From Tranquillimonas rosea (GTDB taxonomy: Bacteria > Pseudomonadota > Alphaproteobacteria > Rhodobacterales > Rhodobacteraceae): a stretch of DNA of 64,000 nucleotides. Made by a program: the position numbers and the translations under genes. This document shows, in pieces, positions 9,025 to 17,423 of this stretch. The stretch is from assembly GCF_900111315.1 (NCBI RefSeq), contig NZ_FOGU01000002.1, positions 248,001 through 312,000 of the forward strand, written 5' to 3'. Within the stretch, counting starts at the first letter, position 1. Each line of letters opens with the position of its first letter. The notes below the pieces were generated by a model, which was given only the letters and a program-made list of their open reading frames with translations, was not told where the DNA came from and ran no database searches.

Positions 9025-10873
9025 CGAGCCCTGCGTAGAAGCTGCGCGGCCGCCCGGCATAGCCCAGCACGTCGACGGTGTCGGCGTCGAACAGGTTCAC
9101 CGCGCGGCCGGTCAGGGCGACCTCGTCGGTCAGCTGGTAGCGCGCGGCGACGTCGACGGTGGTGTAGTCGGGCAGGCGGACGGTGGAATAGTCGCCGAAG
9201 AACCGGTCGTCATAGGCGCCGGCGACGTGACGCAGGTCGGCCGACACCGTGCCGCGACCGCCGAAGGTGGCCAGCGTCGCGCCCAGGCCGATCTCGTGGA
9301 AGGGCCGGCGGATCTCGACGCTGCCATCGGGTTCGGTGGCATCGAGATAGGTGTAGGACATCCGCAAATCGAGCGTGTCGGTCACCGCCATCTCGCCCTC
9401 GACCTCCAGCCCGCGCCGCTCGCTGTCGCCGTCCTGGTTGGTGAAGCTGAAGGCGCCGGGTCCGGTGGCGACCTCGACGATCTCGTCGGTCAGCGTCTCG
9501 TCGAAATAGGTCACGTCGATCGTGCCGTGCCCGGCCAGCGGAACCTCGACGCCGATGTCGTAGCCCCGGTTCGTCTCGGGCGAGAGGGCGGGGTTGCCGG
9601 AATAGCCGAAGGCGTCGGCGTAAAGCTCGAAGTAGCTCGGGTTCACCACGCCCGTGCCGGCAGACGCATGCAGCCGCACGCCGCCCGGAAGCTCGTAGGC
9701 GGTGCCGAGCGTCCAGGTCGTCGCGTCCTCGAAAGTCTCGTTCTCGTCGTGCCGCAGCCCGGCCTGAAGCGACAGGCCGTTGTCGAAGGTGCCGCGATAC
9801 TCCAGCGCGACCGAGGTGGTCTGCCGGTCGTAATCGGGGTTCGAGTCGCTGCTGTCGCTCTGCCGTTCCAATAGGACGTTCACCACCTGGTCGGCGTCGT
9901 CCACCGGCCGCCCGTCGAGCCCGTAGCTCAGCCGGTACTTGAACGACTCGTTCCGCGTCTCGATCGGCGTGCCGTAGCTGTAGTCGCTCTCGTTGTCGGT
10001 GAGCTGGTAGGCGAGGCGGTGGGTCAGGCGGCCGCCGAGCATCTCGTAGCGGGCCCAGATTTCCCCGGCGCGCTCGTCGCGGGTGCCAAAGGGTACGGGA
10101 TCGTCGACGATGTAGCCGTCTGCCGTGGCGGCAAAGCTGTCGGCGGTGTCGTAGTCCGACGTCTCCTGCGCGCGGCGGAAGGTGAGGCCGAGCGTCAGGT
10201 CATCGGTGACGGCGAAATCGCCGGACAGGCGGAGGGTCTCGCGCTCGACGCTGTCGTCCTCGCCGTCCTCGCCGGAATAGTCGAACCCGTCGTCGCGGCT
10301 GTCTGTGTAGCTGAGCCGCACGCCGCCGCGCGCGCCGCGGGTCGAGACGAAGCCGGTGACCGAGTGACCGTTGCCGAACTCGACGCTGCCGCCGTAATGG
10401 GTACCCGGCTCGGCCTTGCGGGTGATGATGTTGATCACCCCGGACGAGGCATTGGCGCCGTAATAGACCGATTGCGGCCCGCGCAGCACCTCGATGCGCT
10501 CGACCTCGCCGGTCTCGAAGCCGCTCAAGAGATAGCCCGTGTCGCCCGCCGCGGCCTCGACCCCGTCGATCAGGATCAGCGTGTGGTTGGCTTCGCCGCC
10601 GCGCAGGCGCACTTGGCTGGAATTGCCGCCCGAGCTGCTGACGCTGACGCCGGGAACGCTGCGCAGCGCCTCGGCGACGGTGGTGATGCCGCGCCGCTCG
10701 ATCTCGTCCGCGGTCACGACGCTGGCCGAGCGGCCGTATGTCTCTTCTGGAACGGGGGTGAGGCCGCCCGAGACGATGATCTCGCCCAGGTCGAAGGCCT
10801 CCTGTGCGGGGGCGGCGGTGGCGGCAAGGGCGGCCGTCGCCGCGCCGGCCAGAAGGCTGCTGCGTTTCGTCAT
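9011..10873 (-). CDS. btuB: TonB-dependent outer-membrane cobalamin receptor
   Basis: Outer-membrane TonB-dependent transporter, 620 aa, close in length to BtuB (about 600). There is a signal peptide of about 23 residues, then a TonB-box-like DLGEIIVSGG. The plug domain shows VAEALRSVPGVSV, QVRLRGG, ILIDGVE and RIEVLRGPQSVYYGANASSGVINIIT. The 22-strand barrel ends in an aromatic residue (DARW), as outer-membrane barrels do. The start at 10873 has GGAGGG upstream and gives a good signal peptide. Gene order riboswitch-btuB-btuF-btuC-btuD makes a complete B12 uptake route across both membranes. Confidence 0.94.
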   Translation of the reverse strand: MTKRSSLLAGAATAALAATAAPAQEAFDLGEIIVSGGLTPVPEETYGRSASVVTADEIERRGITTVAEALRSVPGVSVSSSGGNSSQVRLRGGEANHTLILIDGVEAAAGDTGYLLSGFETGEVERIEVLRGPQSVYYGANASSGVINIITRKAEPGTHYGGSVEFGNGHSVTGFVSTRGARGGVRLSYTDSRDDGFDYSGEDGEDDSVERETLRLSGDFAVTDDLTLGLTFRRAQETSDYDTADSFAATADGYIVDDPVPFGTRDERAGEIWARYEMLGGRLTHRLAYQLTDNESDYSYGTPIETRNESFKYRLSYGLDGRPVDDADQVVNVLLERQSDSSDSNPDYDRQTTSVALEYRGTFDNGLSLQAGLRHDENETFEDATTWTLGTAYELPGGVRLHASAGTGVVNPSYFELYADAFGYSGNPALSPETNRGYDIGVEVPLAGHGTIDVTYFDETLTDEIVEVATGPGAFSFTNQDGDSERRGLEVEGEMAVTDTLDLRMSYTYLDATEPDGSVEIRRPFHEIGLGATLATFGGRGTVSADLRHVAGAYDDRFFGDYSTVRLPDYTTVDVAARYQLTDEVALTGRAVNLFDADTVDVLGYAGRPRSFYAGLDARW

Positions 10874-11020
10874 GTCTGTCCCTCCATCGGCCTGTCCGGC
10901 CGACACGGTTCTTCGTGTGAGTCGTTGGAAGGAGTCCCCTTCCGCTGACGGTGCGATGTCACCACGACGGAAGGTCCGTTGTCCGCGAGACGCCCCGCAG
11001 GCGGACAGGGTGATCGTCCC

Positions 11021-11178
11021 GGCAGGTCTCCTGGCTTGCGGGTCGTTGCTTGGCCGGGCCTTCCCATCGCGGGTGCGACAGTGGCGTCGTCCGGCTTCGC
11101 TCGCCGCTCACAGTTGCGGGGGCAGCCGCGGAATGGGTGGCTCCGTTACCGAAAGCGCACCGCACCGCGTTCCCTTTT
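11021..11178 (-). ncRNA. Cobalamin (B12) riboswitch
   Basis: On the minus strand this leader carries the conserved blocks of the cobalamin aptamer in order: GCCCCCGCAACTGTGAGCGG (B12-box core region near 11100-11125), GCCACTG, GGGAAGGC and finally GCCAGGAGACCTGCC at 11021-11035. It precedes btuB by about 150 nt. A perfect GTCCGC/GCGGAC hairpin at 10981-11006 and a TCGGCC/GGCCGA hairpin at 10887-10903, just before the btuB Shine-Dalgarno, could form the expression platform. No U-run is present, so translational control is more likely than termination. B12 binding should repress btuBFCD. Confidence 0.95.
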
Positions 11179-11215
11179 CATCCGCCGCCTGAGACGACGG
11201 AACCGAGGCGGCGCG

Positions 11216-11244
11216 ACCCTGCGTCGGGGCGCGTGCCGTGTCAA
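11216..11244 (-). promoter_or_regulatory. Candidate promoter of the btuBFCD operon
   Basis: A perfect -35 hexamer TTGACA (11239-11244) is followed after 17 bp by a poor -10 (CAGGGT, 11216-11221). Initiation would fall about 30 nt before the riboswitch. The -35 and position support it; the -10 is weak. Confidence 0.4.
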
Positions 11245-11368
11245 GCAGGCGTCGGACGTGCACACTTTTCGGGCGGTGCGGCCCGCGACCGGGCAGGGCG
11301 CACCGCCGGGGGTGGGCGGCTCGCGCCCCCGTGCTAGGGTCTGAGCCGCGCAACAAGGGAGCCGCAGA

Positions 11369-11842
11369 ATGAGCGACACACCGTCCGTCCTGTTCGTCTG
11401 CCTGGGCAACATCTGCCGCTCGCCGCTGGCCGAGGCCGCGTTCCGGGCCGCCGCCGAACGGGCGGGGCTGGAGGTCGAGGTCGATTCCGCGGGCACGGGC
11501 GCCTGGCATCTCGGCGACGCACCCGATCCGCGGGCGCAGGCCATCGCGCGGGAGCACGGGCTCGACATCTCGGGCTACAGGGCGCGCAAGGTCACGAGGG
11601 CGGATTACGACCGGTTCGACCACATGATCGCGCTGGACGAGGACAATTACGAGACGCTGCACATCTACCGTCCCGAAGGCGCGCGCGCGCAGGTCACGAT
11701 GCTGCTGGACCACGTTCCCGGCCGCGAGCGAGAGCCGGTGGCCGACCCGTATTACGGCGGGCCCGGCGGATTCGAGTCGACGTGGGAGGACGTCTCGGCC
11801 GGCGCGGCGGGGCTGCTGCAGGGCATGGTGGCCCGCACATGA
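11369..11842 (+). CDS. Low-molecular-weight protein-tyrosine phosphatase
   Basis: Cytoplasmic LMW phosphatase, 157 aa, the usual size. The P-loop CLGNICRS at residues 11-18 supplies the nucleophile C11 and phosphate-binding R17. The general-acid Asp lies in the DPYYGG motif near residue 128. It begins after an AAGGGAG Shine-Dalgarno. The next gene starts within its stop codon, a fructosamine-kinase-like protein. Phosphatase and kinase-like genes in tandem suggest a shared role, for example in repair or processing of glycated molecules, but this is only a guess from linkage. Confidence 0.92.
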   Translation: MSDTPSVLFVCLGNICRSPLAEAAFRAAAERAGLEVEVDSAGTGAWHLGDAPDPRAQAIAREHGLDISGYRARKVTRADYDRFDHMIALDEDNYETLHIYRPEGARAQVTMLLDHVPGREREPVADPYYGGPGGFESTWEDVSAGAAGLLQGMVART

Positions 11843-12642
11843 ACCCGCTGGCCGAACAGGCGGCCGACCTGCTGGACGACGTGGCCGAGGACAGCACGCC
11901 GCTGCATGGCGGCGACCTGTCCGAGATCGTGCGGGTGCGGCTCGCCTCGGGCCGGGCCGTGGTGGCGAAGTCCGGCGGCACCGCGCGGGCCGAGGCCGCG
12001 ATGCTGCGGGCCATCGCCGACAGCGGCACCCCGGCGCCCGCCGTGCTGGCGGTGAGCGACATGCTTCTGGTGATGAGCGATCTGGGCCGCGAGACCGGTC
12101 TTTCGCAGGCGTGGCACCCGCTGGGAGAGGCTGTGGCGCGGCTGCATGCCAAGACCGGCACGCAGTATGGCTGGCACGAGGATCACGCTTTCGGCAGCGT
12201 CGGTATTCCGAACGCGCCGCTCGATGACTGGCCGACCTTCTGGGCCGAGCGGCGGCTCTTGCCCAGCGTTCCGGCGCTGTCTCCCGGCCTGGCCCGCGAG
12301 CTGGAGCAGCTGGCGGGCCGCCTGTCCGAGAGGCTGCCCAGGGCGCCCCGGCCGGCGCTGCTGCACGGCGATCTGTGGACCGGCAACGTGATGGCCGCCG
12401 AGGGCGCGGTGACGGGCCTGATCGACCCGGCCTGCTATTACGGCGACGCCGAGGTCGACCTGGCGATGCTGTGCCTGTTCGGCCGTCCCGCGCCCGAGTT
12501 CTGGGACGGTTACGGCCCTGTCGAGCCGGGGCTCGAAGAGCGGCGTCCGATCTACACGCTCTGGCCCGCGCTGGTGCATCTGCGCCTGTTCGGCGGCGGC
12601 TATGCCGGGCTCGTCGAGCGGCTGATCCGAGAAGCTCAGTAG
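11839..12642 (+). CDS. Fructosamine kinase family protein
   Basis: Kinase-like protein, 267 aa, of the fructosamine-3-kinase/APH superfamily. The catalytic loop LLHGDLWTGNVM holds the Brenner-type HGDxWxxN motif, and GLIDPACYYGDAEVDLAM supplies the metal-binding Asp. N-terminal VVAKSGG is the expected nucleotide-binding lysine strand. It starts by ATGA overlap with the phosphatase gene. Family members phosphorylate protein-bound fructosamines or ribulosamines, which then break down, so a role in protein deglycation is likely. Its last 7 nt overlap the end of the convergent argE gene. Confidence 0.88.
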   Translation: MNPLAEQAADLLDDVAEDSTPLHGGDLSEIVRVRLASGRAVVAKSGGTARAEAAMLRAIADSGTPAPAVLAVSDMLLVMSDLGRETGLSQAWHPLGEAVARLHAKTGTQYGWHEDHAFGSVGIPNAPLDDWPTFWAERRLLPSVPALSPGLARELEQLAGRLSERLPRAPRPALLHGDLWTGNVMAAEGAVTGLIDPACYYGDAEVDLAMLCLFGRPAPEFWDGYGPVEPGLEERRPIYTLWPALVHLRLFGGGYAGLVERLIREAQ

Positions 12643-13790
12643 AGCCGCTGCACCAACCGGTCCAGCAGGTCGCAGCAATCCTCGAGCTGCGCCCGCGTGA
12701 CGAACTCGTCCGCCTGGTGCGCCTGGGCGATGGAGCCGGGGCCGCAGATCGCCACGTCCATCCCGGCCTGCTGGAACAGCCCCGCCTCGGTGCCGAAGGC
12801 GACGACGCCGGCCTGGTTCTGCCCGGTCAGCGCGAAGATCAGGTCGCGCATACCGTTGTCGCGCCGGGGTTCCAGCCCGTCGACCTCGCCGATCGTCTCG
12901 GTCTCGATCGCGGCCTCGGGGGCTGTGGCCTGCATCCCCGGCAGGGTCTCGTCGACGAAGGTGGCGAGGCGCTCGTGCACCAGCGCGGCGTCGCCGGGCT
13001 GGACCGGGCGCATCTCCCATTCGATGACCGCCTCGGCGGCGATGACGTTGTGCGCGAACCCCGCCGAAATGCTTCCGACATTGATCGTCGTGCCCGGTGG
13101 GGCGAAGGGGCTGCCCTCGGGCGCGCGGGCGTCGAGCTCGGCCCGGCAGCCGATCAGCGTCTGGACATAGGCCGCCGCGGTCTCGGCGGCGTTCACCCCG
13201 GCGCGAGGATCGCTGCCGTGCCCGGCGCGGCCGCGGATGCGCGTGGTGTATTCATAGCAGCCCTTGTGCCCCTCGATCACCGACAGCGTCGTGGGCTCTC
13301 CCACAAGGGTCAGCGCGGGGGAGAGGCCGCGTTCGGCCAGCCACTCTGTCAGGGCCTGGCCGCCGAAGCAGCCGATCTCTTCATCATAGGTGAAGGCGAA
13401 ATGCAGCGGCCGAGTCAGCCGCGTCGCGTCGACGCGGTGGGCCAGGGCGGTGCAGGCGGCGACGAAGCCCTTCATGTCGCAGCTGCCGCGCCCGTAGATC
13501 ACGCCGTCCTTCTCGGTCATCGCGAAGGGGTCGCTTGACCAGTCCTGCCCGGCGACGGGGACCACGTCGGTATGGCCCGACAGCACCAGCCCGCCATCGC
13601 CCTCGGGGCCCATCGTGGCAAAGAGGTTGGCCTTCTCTCCGGTGGCGTCGGGCAGGATCTCGATCCGCGCGCCGGCCTCGGTCAGCTGTTCGGCCAGCCA
13701 CTCGGTGCAGGCGCGGTTGCCGTCCGCCGACACGGTCGGAAAGGCGATCAGTCTGTCGAGGATGGGAAGCGTTGTATCGAGAAACGGCAT
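12636..13790 (-). CDS. argE: Acetylornithine deacetylase-type M20 metallohydrolase
   Basis: Zn-dependent deacylase, 384 aa, of the ArgE/DapE branch of M20. Metal and catalytic residues are in place: H73 and D75 in SGHTDVVP, D105 in GRGSCDMKG, E137/E138 in YDEEIG and a C-terminal His in QAHQADE. The classical reaction is N-acetyl-L-ornithine to ornithine. It stands divergently, 103 nt from eutB of the ectoine cluster, which lacks a recognised N-acetyl-diaminobutyrate deacetylase in this window. It could therefore serve that step, since the substrate is one carbon shorter than acetylornithine. The housekeeping ArgE role remains the default. Confidence 0.88.
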   Translation of the reverse strand: MPFLDTTLPILDRLIAFPTVSADGNRACTEWLAEQLTEAGARIEILPDATGEKANLFATMGPEGDGGLVLSGHTDVVPVAGQDWSSDPFAMTEKDGVIYGRGSCDMKGFVAACTALAHRVDATRLTRPLHFAFTYDEEIGCFGGQALTEWLAERGLSPALTLVGEPTTLSVIEGHKGCYEYTTRIRGRAGHGSDPRAGVNAAETAAAYVQTLIGCRAELDARAPEGSPFAPPGTTINVGSISAGFAHNVIAAEAVIEWEMRPVQPGDAALVHERLATFVDETLPGMQATAPEAAIETETIGEVDGLEPRRDNGMRDLIFALTGQNQAGVVAFGTEAGLFQQAGMDVAICGPGSIAQAHQADEFVTRAQLEDCCDLLDRLVQRLY

Positions 13791-13893
13791 CGGCGGACCC
13801 GGAAGAGGTTGACGGAACGGGCAAACGCCCCGATCCGTTGTGACAGGTCATGTGCGCCGCGTCCATGCGGCGCCCTTTTGCCGGGGGGACGCG

Positions 13894-14901
13894 ATGACAC
13901 TGACGCTGGCCGATATCCTCTCAGCCGCCCGCGTTGTCCGGGGGCAGGCCGACGGCACGCCGCTGGTGCCCTCGCCCGGCATGGAGGAGCGCACCGGCGG
14001 CGAGGTCCTTCTGAAACTGGAAAGCATGCAGCCGATGGGCGCGTTCAAGCTGCGCGGCGCGCTGAACGCCGCGGCGGCGCTGACGCCGGAGGCGCCGGGC
14101 GTCACTTGCTGCTCCACCGGCAACCACGGCCGCGCGGTCGCCTGGGCGGCGCGTGCCAGGGGCGTGCGTGCCGTGATCTGCATGTCGAACCTCGTGCCGC
14201 AGGCCAAGGTCGACGGCATCCGCGCGCTCGGCGGCGAGGTGAAGATCGTGGGCCGCAGCCAGGACGACGCCGCCGCCGAAAGCCGGCGGCTGGCCGACGA
14301 AGAGGGCCTGACCGAGATCCCGCCCTTCGACGATCCGCTGGTGATCTCGGGGCAGGGGACCATCGGGCTCGAGATGCTGGCCGCGCGGCCCGACATCCGC
14401 ACGCTGTTGGTGCCGCTGTCGGGCGGCGGGCTGGCCGCCGGTGTGGCGCTGGCGGCGAAGGCGGTAAATCCCGGCGTGCGGGTGATCGGTGTCTCGATGG
14501 ACCGGGGCGCGGCGATGGTCGCCTCGCTGGAAGCGGGCCGTCCCGTCGAGGTCGAAGAGGTCGCGAGCCTGGCGGATTCCCTCGGCGGCGGCATCGGGCT
14601 GGAGAACCGGCTGACCTTAGCGATGTGCCGCGACCTGCTGGACGACGTGGTGCAGGTGACCGAGGACGAGATCTACACGGCGATGCAGGTCCTCTACTGG
14701 GAGGACCGGATCGTCGCCGAGGGCGCCTGCGCGGCGGGTCACGCGGCGCTTCTGTCCGGCCGGGTGAGGGACGCCGCGGCGCCGGTGGCGACGATCGTGA
14801 CCGGCCGGAACCCCGACATGGACATCTTCACCCGCGTCGTGACCGGACAGGACGTGACGCTGGGCGATATGATTGTGAAAGGACGTGCGTATGCCCGATG
14901 A
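13894..14901 (+). CDS. eutB: Threonine dehydratase-like hydroxyectoine utilization dehydratase EutB
   Basis: PLP-dependent fold-type II dehydratase, 335 aa. K52 in PMGAFKLRGA binds PLP, STGNHGRAVAWAA is the Asn-loop and PLSGGGLAAG the phosphate-binding glycine loop. In hydroxyectoine breakdown EutB is proposed to dehydrate a hydroxylated diaminobutyrate derivative. Adjacent eutC (which overlaps it by 11 nt) and nearby doeA favour this over plain threonine dehydratase. The related BhcB/BhcD pair of the beta-hydroxyaspartate cycle is similar, but its two partner genes (bhcA, bhcC) are absent. I chose ATG 13894, after a G-rich Shine-Dalgarno. Confidence 0.85.
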   Translation: MTLTLADILSAARVVRGQADGTPLVPSPGMEERTGGEVLLKLESMQPMGAFKLRGALNAAAALTPEAPGVTCCSTGNHGRAVAWAARARGVRAVICMSNLVPQAKVDGIRALGGEVKIVGRSQDDAAAESRRLADEEGLTEIPPFDDPLVISGQGTIGLEMLAARPDIRTLLVPLSGGGLAAGVALAAKAVNPGVRVIGVSMDRGAAMVASLEAGRPVEVEEVASLADSLGGGIGLENRLTLAMCRDLLDDVVQVTEDEIYTAMQVLYWEDRIVAEGACAAGHAALLSGRVRDAAAPVATIVTGRNPDMDIFTRVVTGQDVTLGDMIVKGRAYAR

Positions 14902-15904
14902 GGTGATCCTGCTGACCGAGGACGAGCTGCGCGCGGCCGTCCCGTTGACCCTCGGCGCCGTGGATACCGTGGCGACGGCGTTCCGCGCGCTGGCCGAGGG
15001 CGGGGCGGTGATGCCGCCGGTGATGTCCATGGACCTGGCCGACCGTCACGGCGAGGTCGACGTCAAGACCGCCTACCTGCCGGACGCGCCGCGCTTTGCG
15101 GTCAAGGTCTCGACCGGGTTCTTCGGCAACGCCGCGCTCGGCCTGCCGTCGCTGGGCGGGCTGATGGTCGTGTTCTCGGCCGAAACGGGCCGGGTCGAGG
15201 GCGTGCTGCTGGACAACGGCTATCTCACCGACCTGCGCACCGCCGCGGCGGGGGCGGTGGCCGCGCGGGCGCTGGCGCCCGAGACGGTCGAGACATGCTG
15301 CATCCTCGGCACCGGGCTGCAGGCGCGGATGCAGGCCCGCGCCGCGCATCTGGTGCGGCCGTTCGCGCGGCTGCTGATCTGGGGCCGCGACCGGGACAAG
15401 GCCGAAGCCTGCGCCGCCGAACTGGGCCCGGCGCTGGGGGTCGACGCGCAGGCGGTGGACGATGCCGGCGCCGCGGTGGGCGCGGCGCAGCTGGTCGTCA
15501 CGACCACCCCCTCGAAAGAGCCGATCCTGCGGGCCGAGTGGCTGCATCCGGGGCTGCACGTCACCGCCATGGGCTCGGACGCGCCGGGCAAGCAGGAGAT
15601 CGAGGCCGCCGCGCTGGCGCGGGCGGACCTCTACGTCGCCGACCGCGTGCAGCAATGCGAGACGATCGGTGAGTTGCGCGCGGCCATCGCGGCGGGAACG
15701 TGGCGTGACTCGACGCCGCCGGAGCTTGGTGAGATCTTGACCGAACGGCATCCTGGGCGTACGGCGCCAGAGGAGATTACCATCTGCGACCTTACCGGAA
15801 CGGGGGCGCAGGACACCGTCATCGCCAACCACGCGCTCGAGCAAGCCGGCGCGGCGGGAGCGGGACGGCGCATCGCGGCCCGCGAGGGCCAGCCAAAAAC
15901 ATAA
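14891..15904 (+). CDS. eutC: Ornithine cyclodeaminase/mu-crystallin family protein EutC
   Basis: NAD(P)-dependent protein, 337 aa, of the ornithine cyclodeaminase family. The Rossmann glycine loop is CCILGTGLQARMQA near residues 135-148, and VKVSTGFFGN plus GLMVVFSAETGRVEGVLLDNGYLTDLRTAAAGAVAA-type segments are family blocks. In hydroxyectoine catabolism EutC probably reduces the imine made by EutB. It starts inside eutB. After its stop comes a 141-nt gap with two perfect hairpins before the aminotransferase gene. Confidence 0.85.
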   Translation: MPDEVILLTEDELRAAVPLTLGAVDTVATAFRALAEGGAVMPPVMSMDLADRHGEVDVKTAYLPDAPRFAVKVSTGFFGNAALGLPSLGGLMVVFSAETGRVEGVLLDNGYLTDLRTAAAGAVAARALAPETVETCCILGTGLQARMQARAAHLVRPFARLLIWGRDRDKAEACAAELGPALGVDAQAVDDAGAAVGAAQLVVTTTPSKEPILRAEWLHPGLHVTAMGSDAPGKQEIEAAALARADLYVADRVQQCETIGELRAAIAAGTWRDSTPPELGEILTERHPGRTAPEEITICDLTGTGAQDTVIANHALEQAGAAGAGRRIAAREGQPKT

Positions 15905-15952
15905 CGCGGCCTTTACCGCCGCGACACCACCCTCGCCGGCGCTCGGGCCGGC
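15905..15952 (+). other. Two perfect hairpins between eutC and the aminotransferase gene
   Basis: CGCGGC-N7-GCCGCG (15905-15923, right at the eutC stop) and GCCGGC-N6-GCCGGC (15935-15952). Neither is followed by a T-run. They may stabilise the 3' end of eutBC mRNA or separate expression of the two halves of the operon. Confidence 0.45.
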
Positions 15953-16045
15953 GGCGCACGCGACCGGACGGCCTTCGGGCGGGCCACCCGGCGCCAAGAC
16001 GGCGGCCCCTGTCGGACCGCCCCCGGACGATTGAAAGGATGCCGC

Positions 16046-17416
16046 ATGCTCAGAAACGACGAACTCGCCGCGTGGGACCGCGATTACTTCTTCCACCCCT
16101 CGACCCATCTCGCCCAGCATGCCCGCGGCGAGACGCAGGGCCGGATCATGCGGACCGGCCATGGTGTCCACATCGAGGACCGCTCGGGCCAGCAGCTGCT
16201 TGACGCCTTCGCCGGGCTCTACTGCGTGAACGCGGGCTACGGCCGCACCGAGATCTCGGACGCCATCGCCGAGCAGGCGCGCGAGCTGGCCTATTACCAC
16301 GCCTATGTGGGCCATGGCACCGAGGCCAGCGTGACGCTCGCGAAGATGGTGATCGACCGCGCGCCGCAGAACATGTCCAAGGTCTATTTCGGCCTCGGCG
16401 GGTCGGACGCGAACGAGACCAACATCAAGCTGGTCTGGTACTACAACAACATCCTCGGCCGGCCCGAGAAGAAGAAGATCATCTCGCGCTGGCGGGCCTA
16501 TCACGGCTCGGGCCTGATGACCGGCTCGCTGACCGGGCTCGACAGCTTCCACAAGAAGTTCGACCTGCCGCTCGAGCAGGTGAAGCACACCGAGGCGCCG
16601 TACTTCTATCGCCGCCCCGACCTGAACATGAGCGAAGAGCAGTTCGTGGCCCATTGCGCCGCCGAGCTGGAGGCGCTGATCGAGCGTGAGGGCCCGGACA
16701 CCATCGCCGCCTTCATCGGCGAGCCGCTGCTGGGCACCGGGGGCATCGTGCCGCCGCCGGCGGGCTACTGGGATGCAATCCAGCCGATCCTCGACAAGCA
16801 CGATATCCTGCTGATCGCCGACGAGGTGGTCTGCGGCTTCGGGCGGCTGGGCAGCAACTTCGGCTCGGATTTCTACGGCATGAAGCCCGACCTGATGACC
16901 ATCGCCAAGGGCCTGACCTCGGCCTATGCGCCGCTCTCGGGCTCGATCGTGGGCGAGCGGATGTGGAAGGTGCTCGAGGACGGCACCGACGAGTTCGGCC
17001 CGATCGGCCACGGCTGGACCTATTCCGCGCATCCGATCGGCGCCGCCGCGGGCATCGCCAACCTCGAGGTGATCGAAAAGCTGGGCCTGCAGGACAATGC
17101 CCGCGACACCGGCGCCTATTTCCGCAAGAGCATGGCCGAGGCCCTGGGCAACCACCCGAATGTCGGCGAAGTGCGCGGCGAGGGCATGCTCTGCGCGGTG
17201 GAATTCGTCAAGGATCGCGACAATCGCATCTTCTTCGATGCGTCGGAAAAGGTTGGCGCGCAGCTTGCCGCGGCTACGTTGGCGAACGGCGTGATCACGC
17301 GCGCGATGCCGCAGGGCGACATCCTGGGCTTTGCGCCGCCGCTCTGCATCACGCGCGAAGAGGTCGATACGGTCGTCGCTGCCACCAAGGCCGCGGTCGA
17401 CAAGGTTCTGGGGTGA
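16046..17416 (+). CDS. doeD: Class III aminotransferase, probable diaminobutyrate transaminase
   Basis: PLP-dependent fold-type I aminotransferase, 456 aa. YFGLGGSDANETNIKL is the phosphate-binding region, LLIADEVVCGFGR carries the PLP Asp, and K288 in TIAKGLTS is the Schiff-base lysine. Sequence resembles omega-amino acid:pyruvate aminotransferases. In ectoine degradation such an enzyme (Atf/DoeD) converts L-2,4-diaminobutyrate to aspartate semialdehyde. The assignment comes from position between eutC and doeA; taurine- or beta-alanine-type activity cannot be excluded from sequence alone. ATG 16046 follows GAAAGGA; an in-frame TTG lies at 16031. Confidence 0.8.
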   Translation: MLRNDELAAWDRDYFFHPSTHLAQHARGETQGRIMRTGHGVHIEDRSGQQLLDAFAGLYCVNAGYGRTEISDAIAEQARELAYYHAYVGHGTEASVTLAKMVIDRAPQNMSKVYFGLGGSDANETNIKLVWYYNNILGRPEKKKIISRWRAYHGSGLMTGSLTGLDSFHKKFDLPLEQVKHTEAPYFYRRPDLNMSEEQFVAHCAAELEALIEREGPDTIAAFIGEPLLGTGGIVPPPAGYWDAIQPILDKHDILLIADEVVCGFGRLGSNFGSDFYGMKPDLMTIAKGLTSAYAPLSGSIVGERMWKVLEDGTDEFGPIGHGWTYSAHPIGAAAGIANLEVIEKLGLQDNARDTGAYFRKSMAEALGNHPNVGEVRGEGMLCAVEFVKDRDNRIFFDASEKVGAQLAAATLANGVITRAMPQGDILGFAPPLCITREEVDTVVAATKAAVDKVLG

Positions 17417-17423
17417 TCTGCCG

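Noticed and set aside
13894..15904. BhcB/BhcD of the beta-hydroxyaspartate cycle
   Set aside because: The dehydratase and cyclodeaminase-type reductase are similar, but the aldolase bhcC and aminotransferase bhcA are absent and doeA is in the operon, so the eutBC reading fits better.
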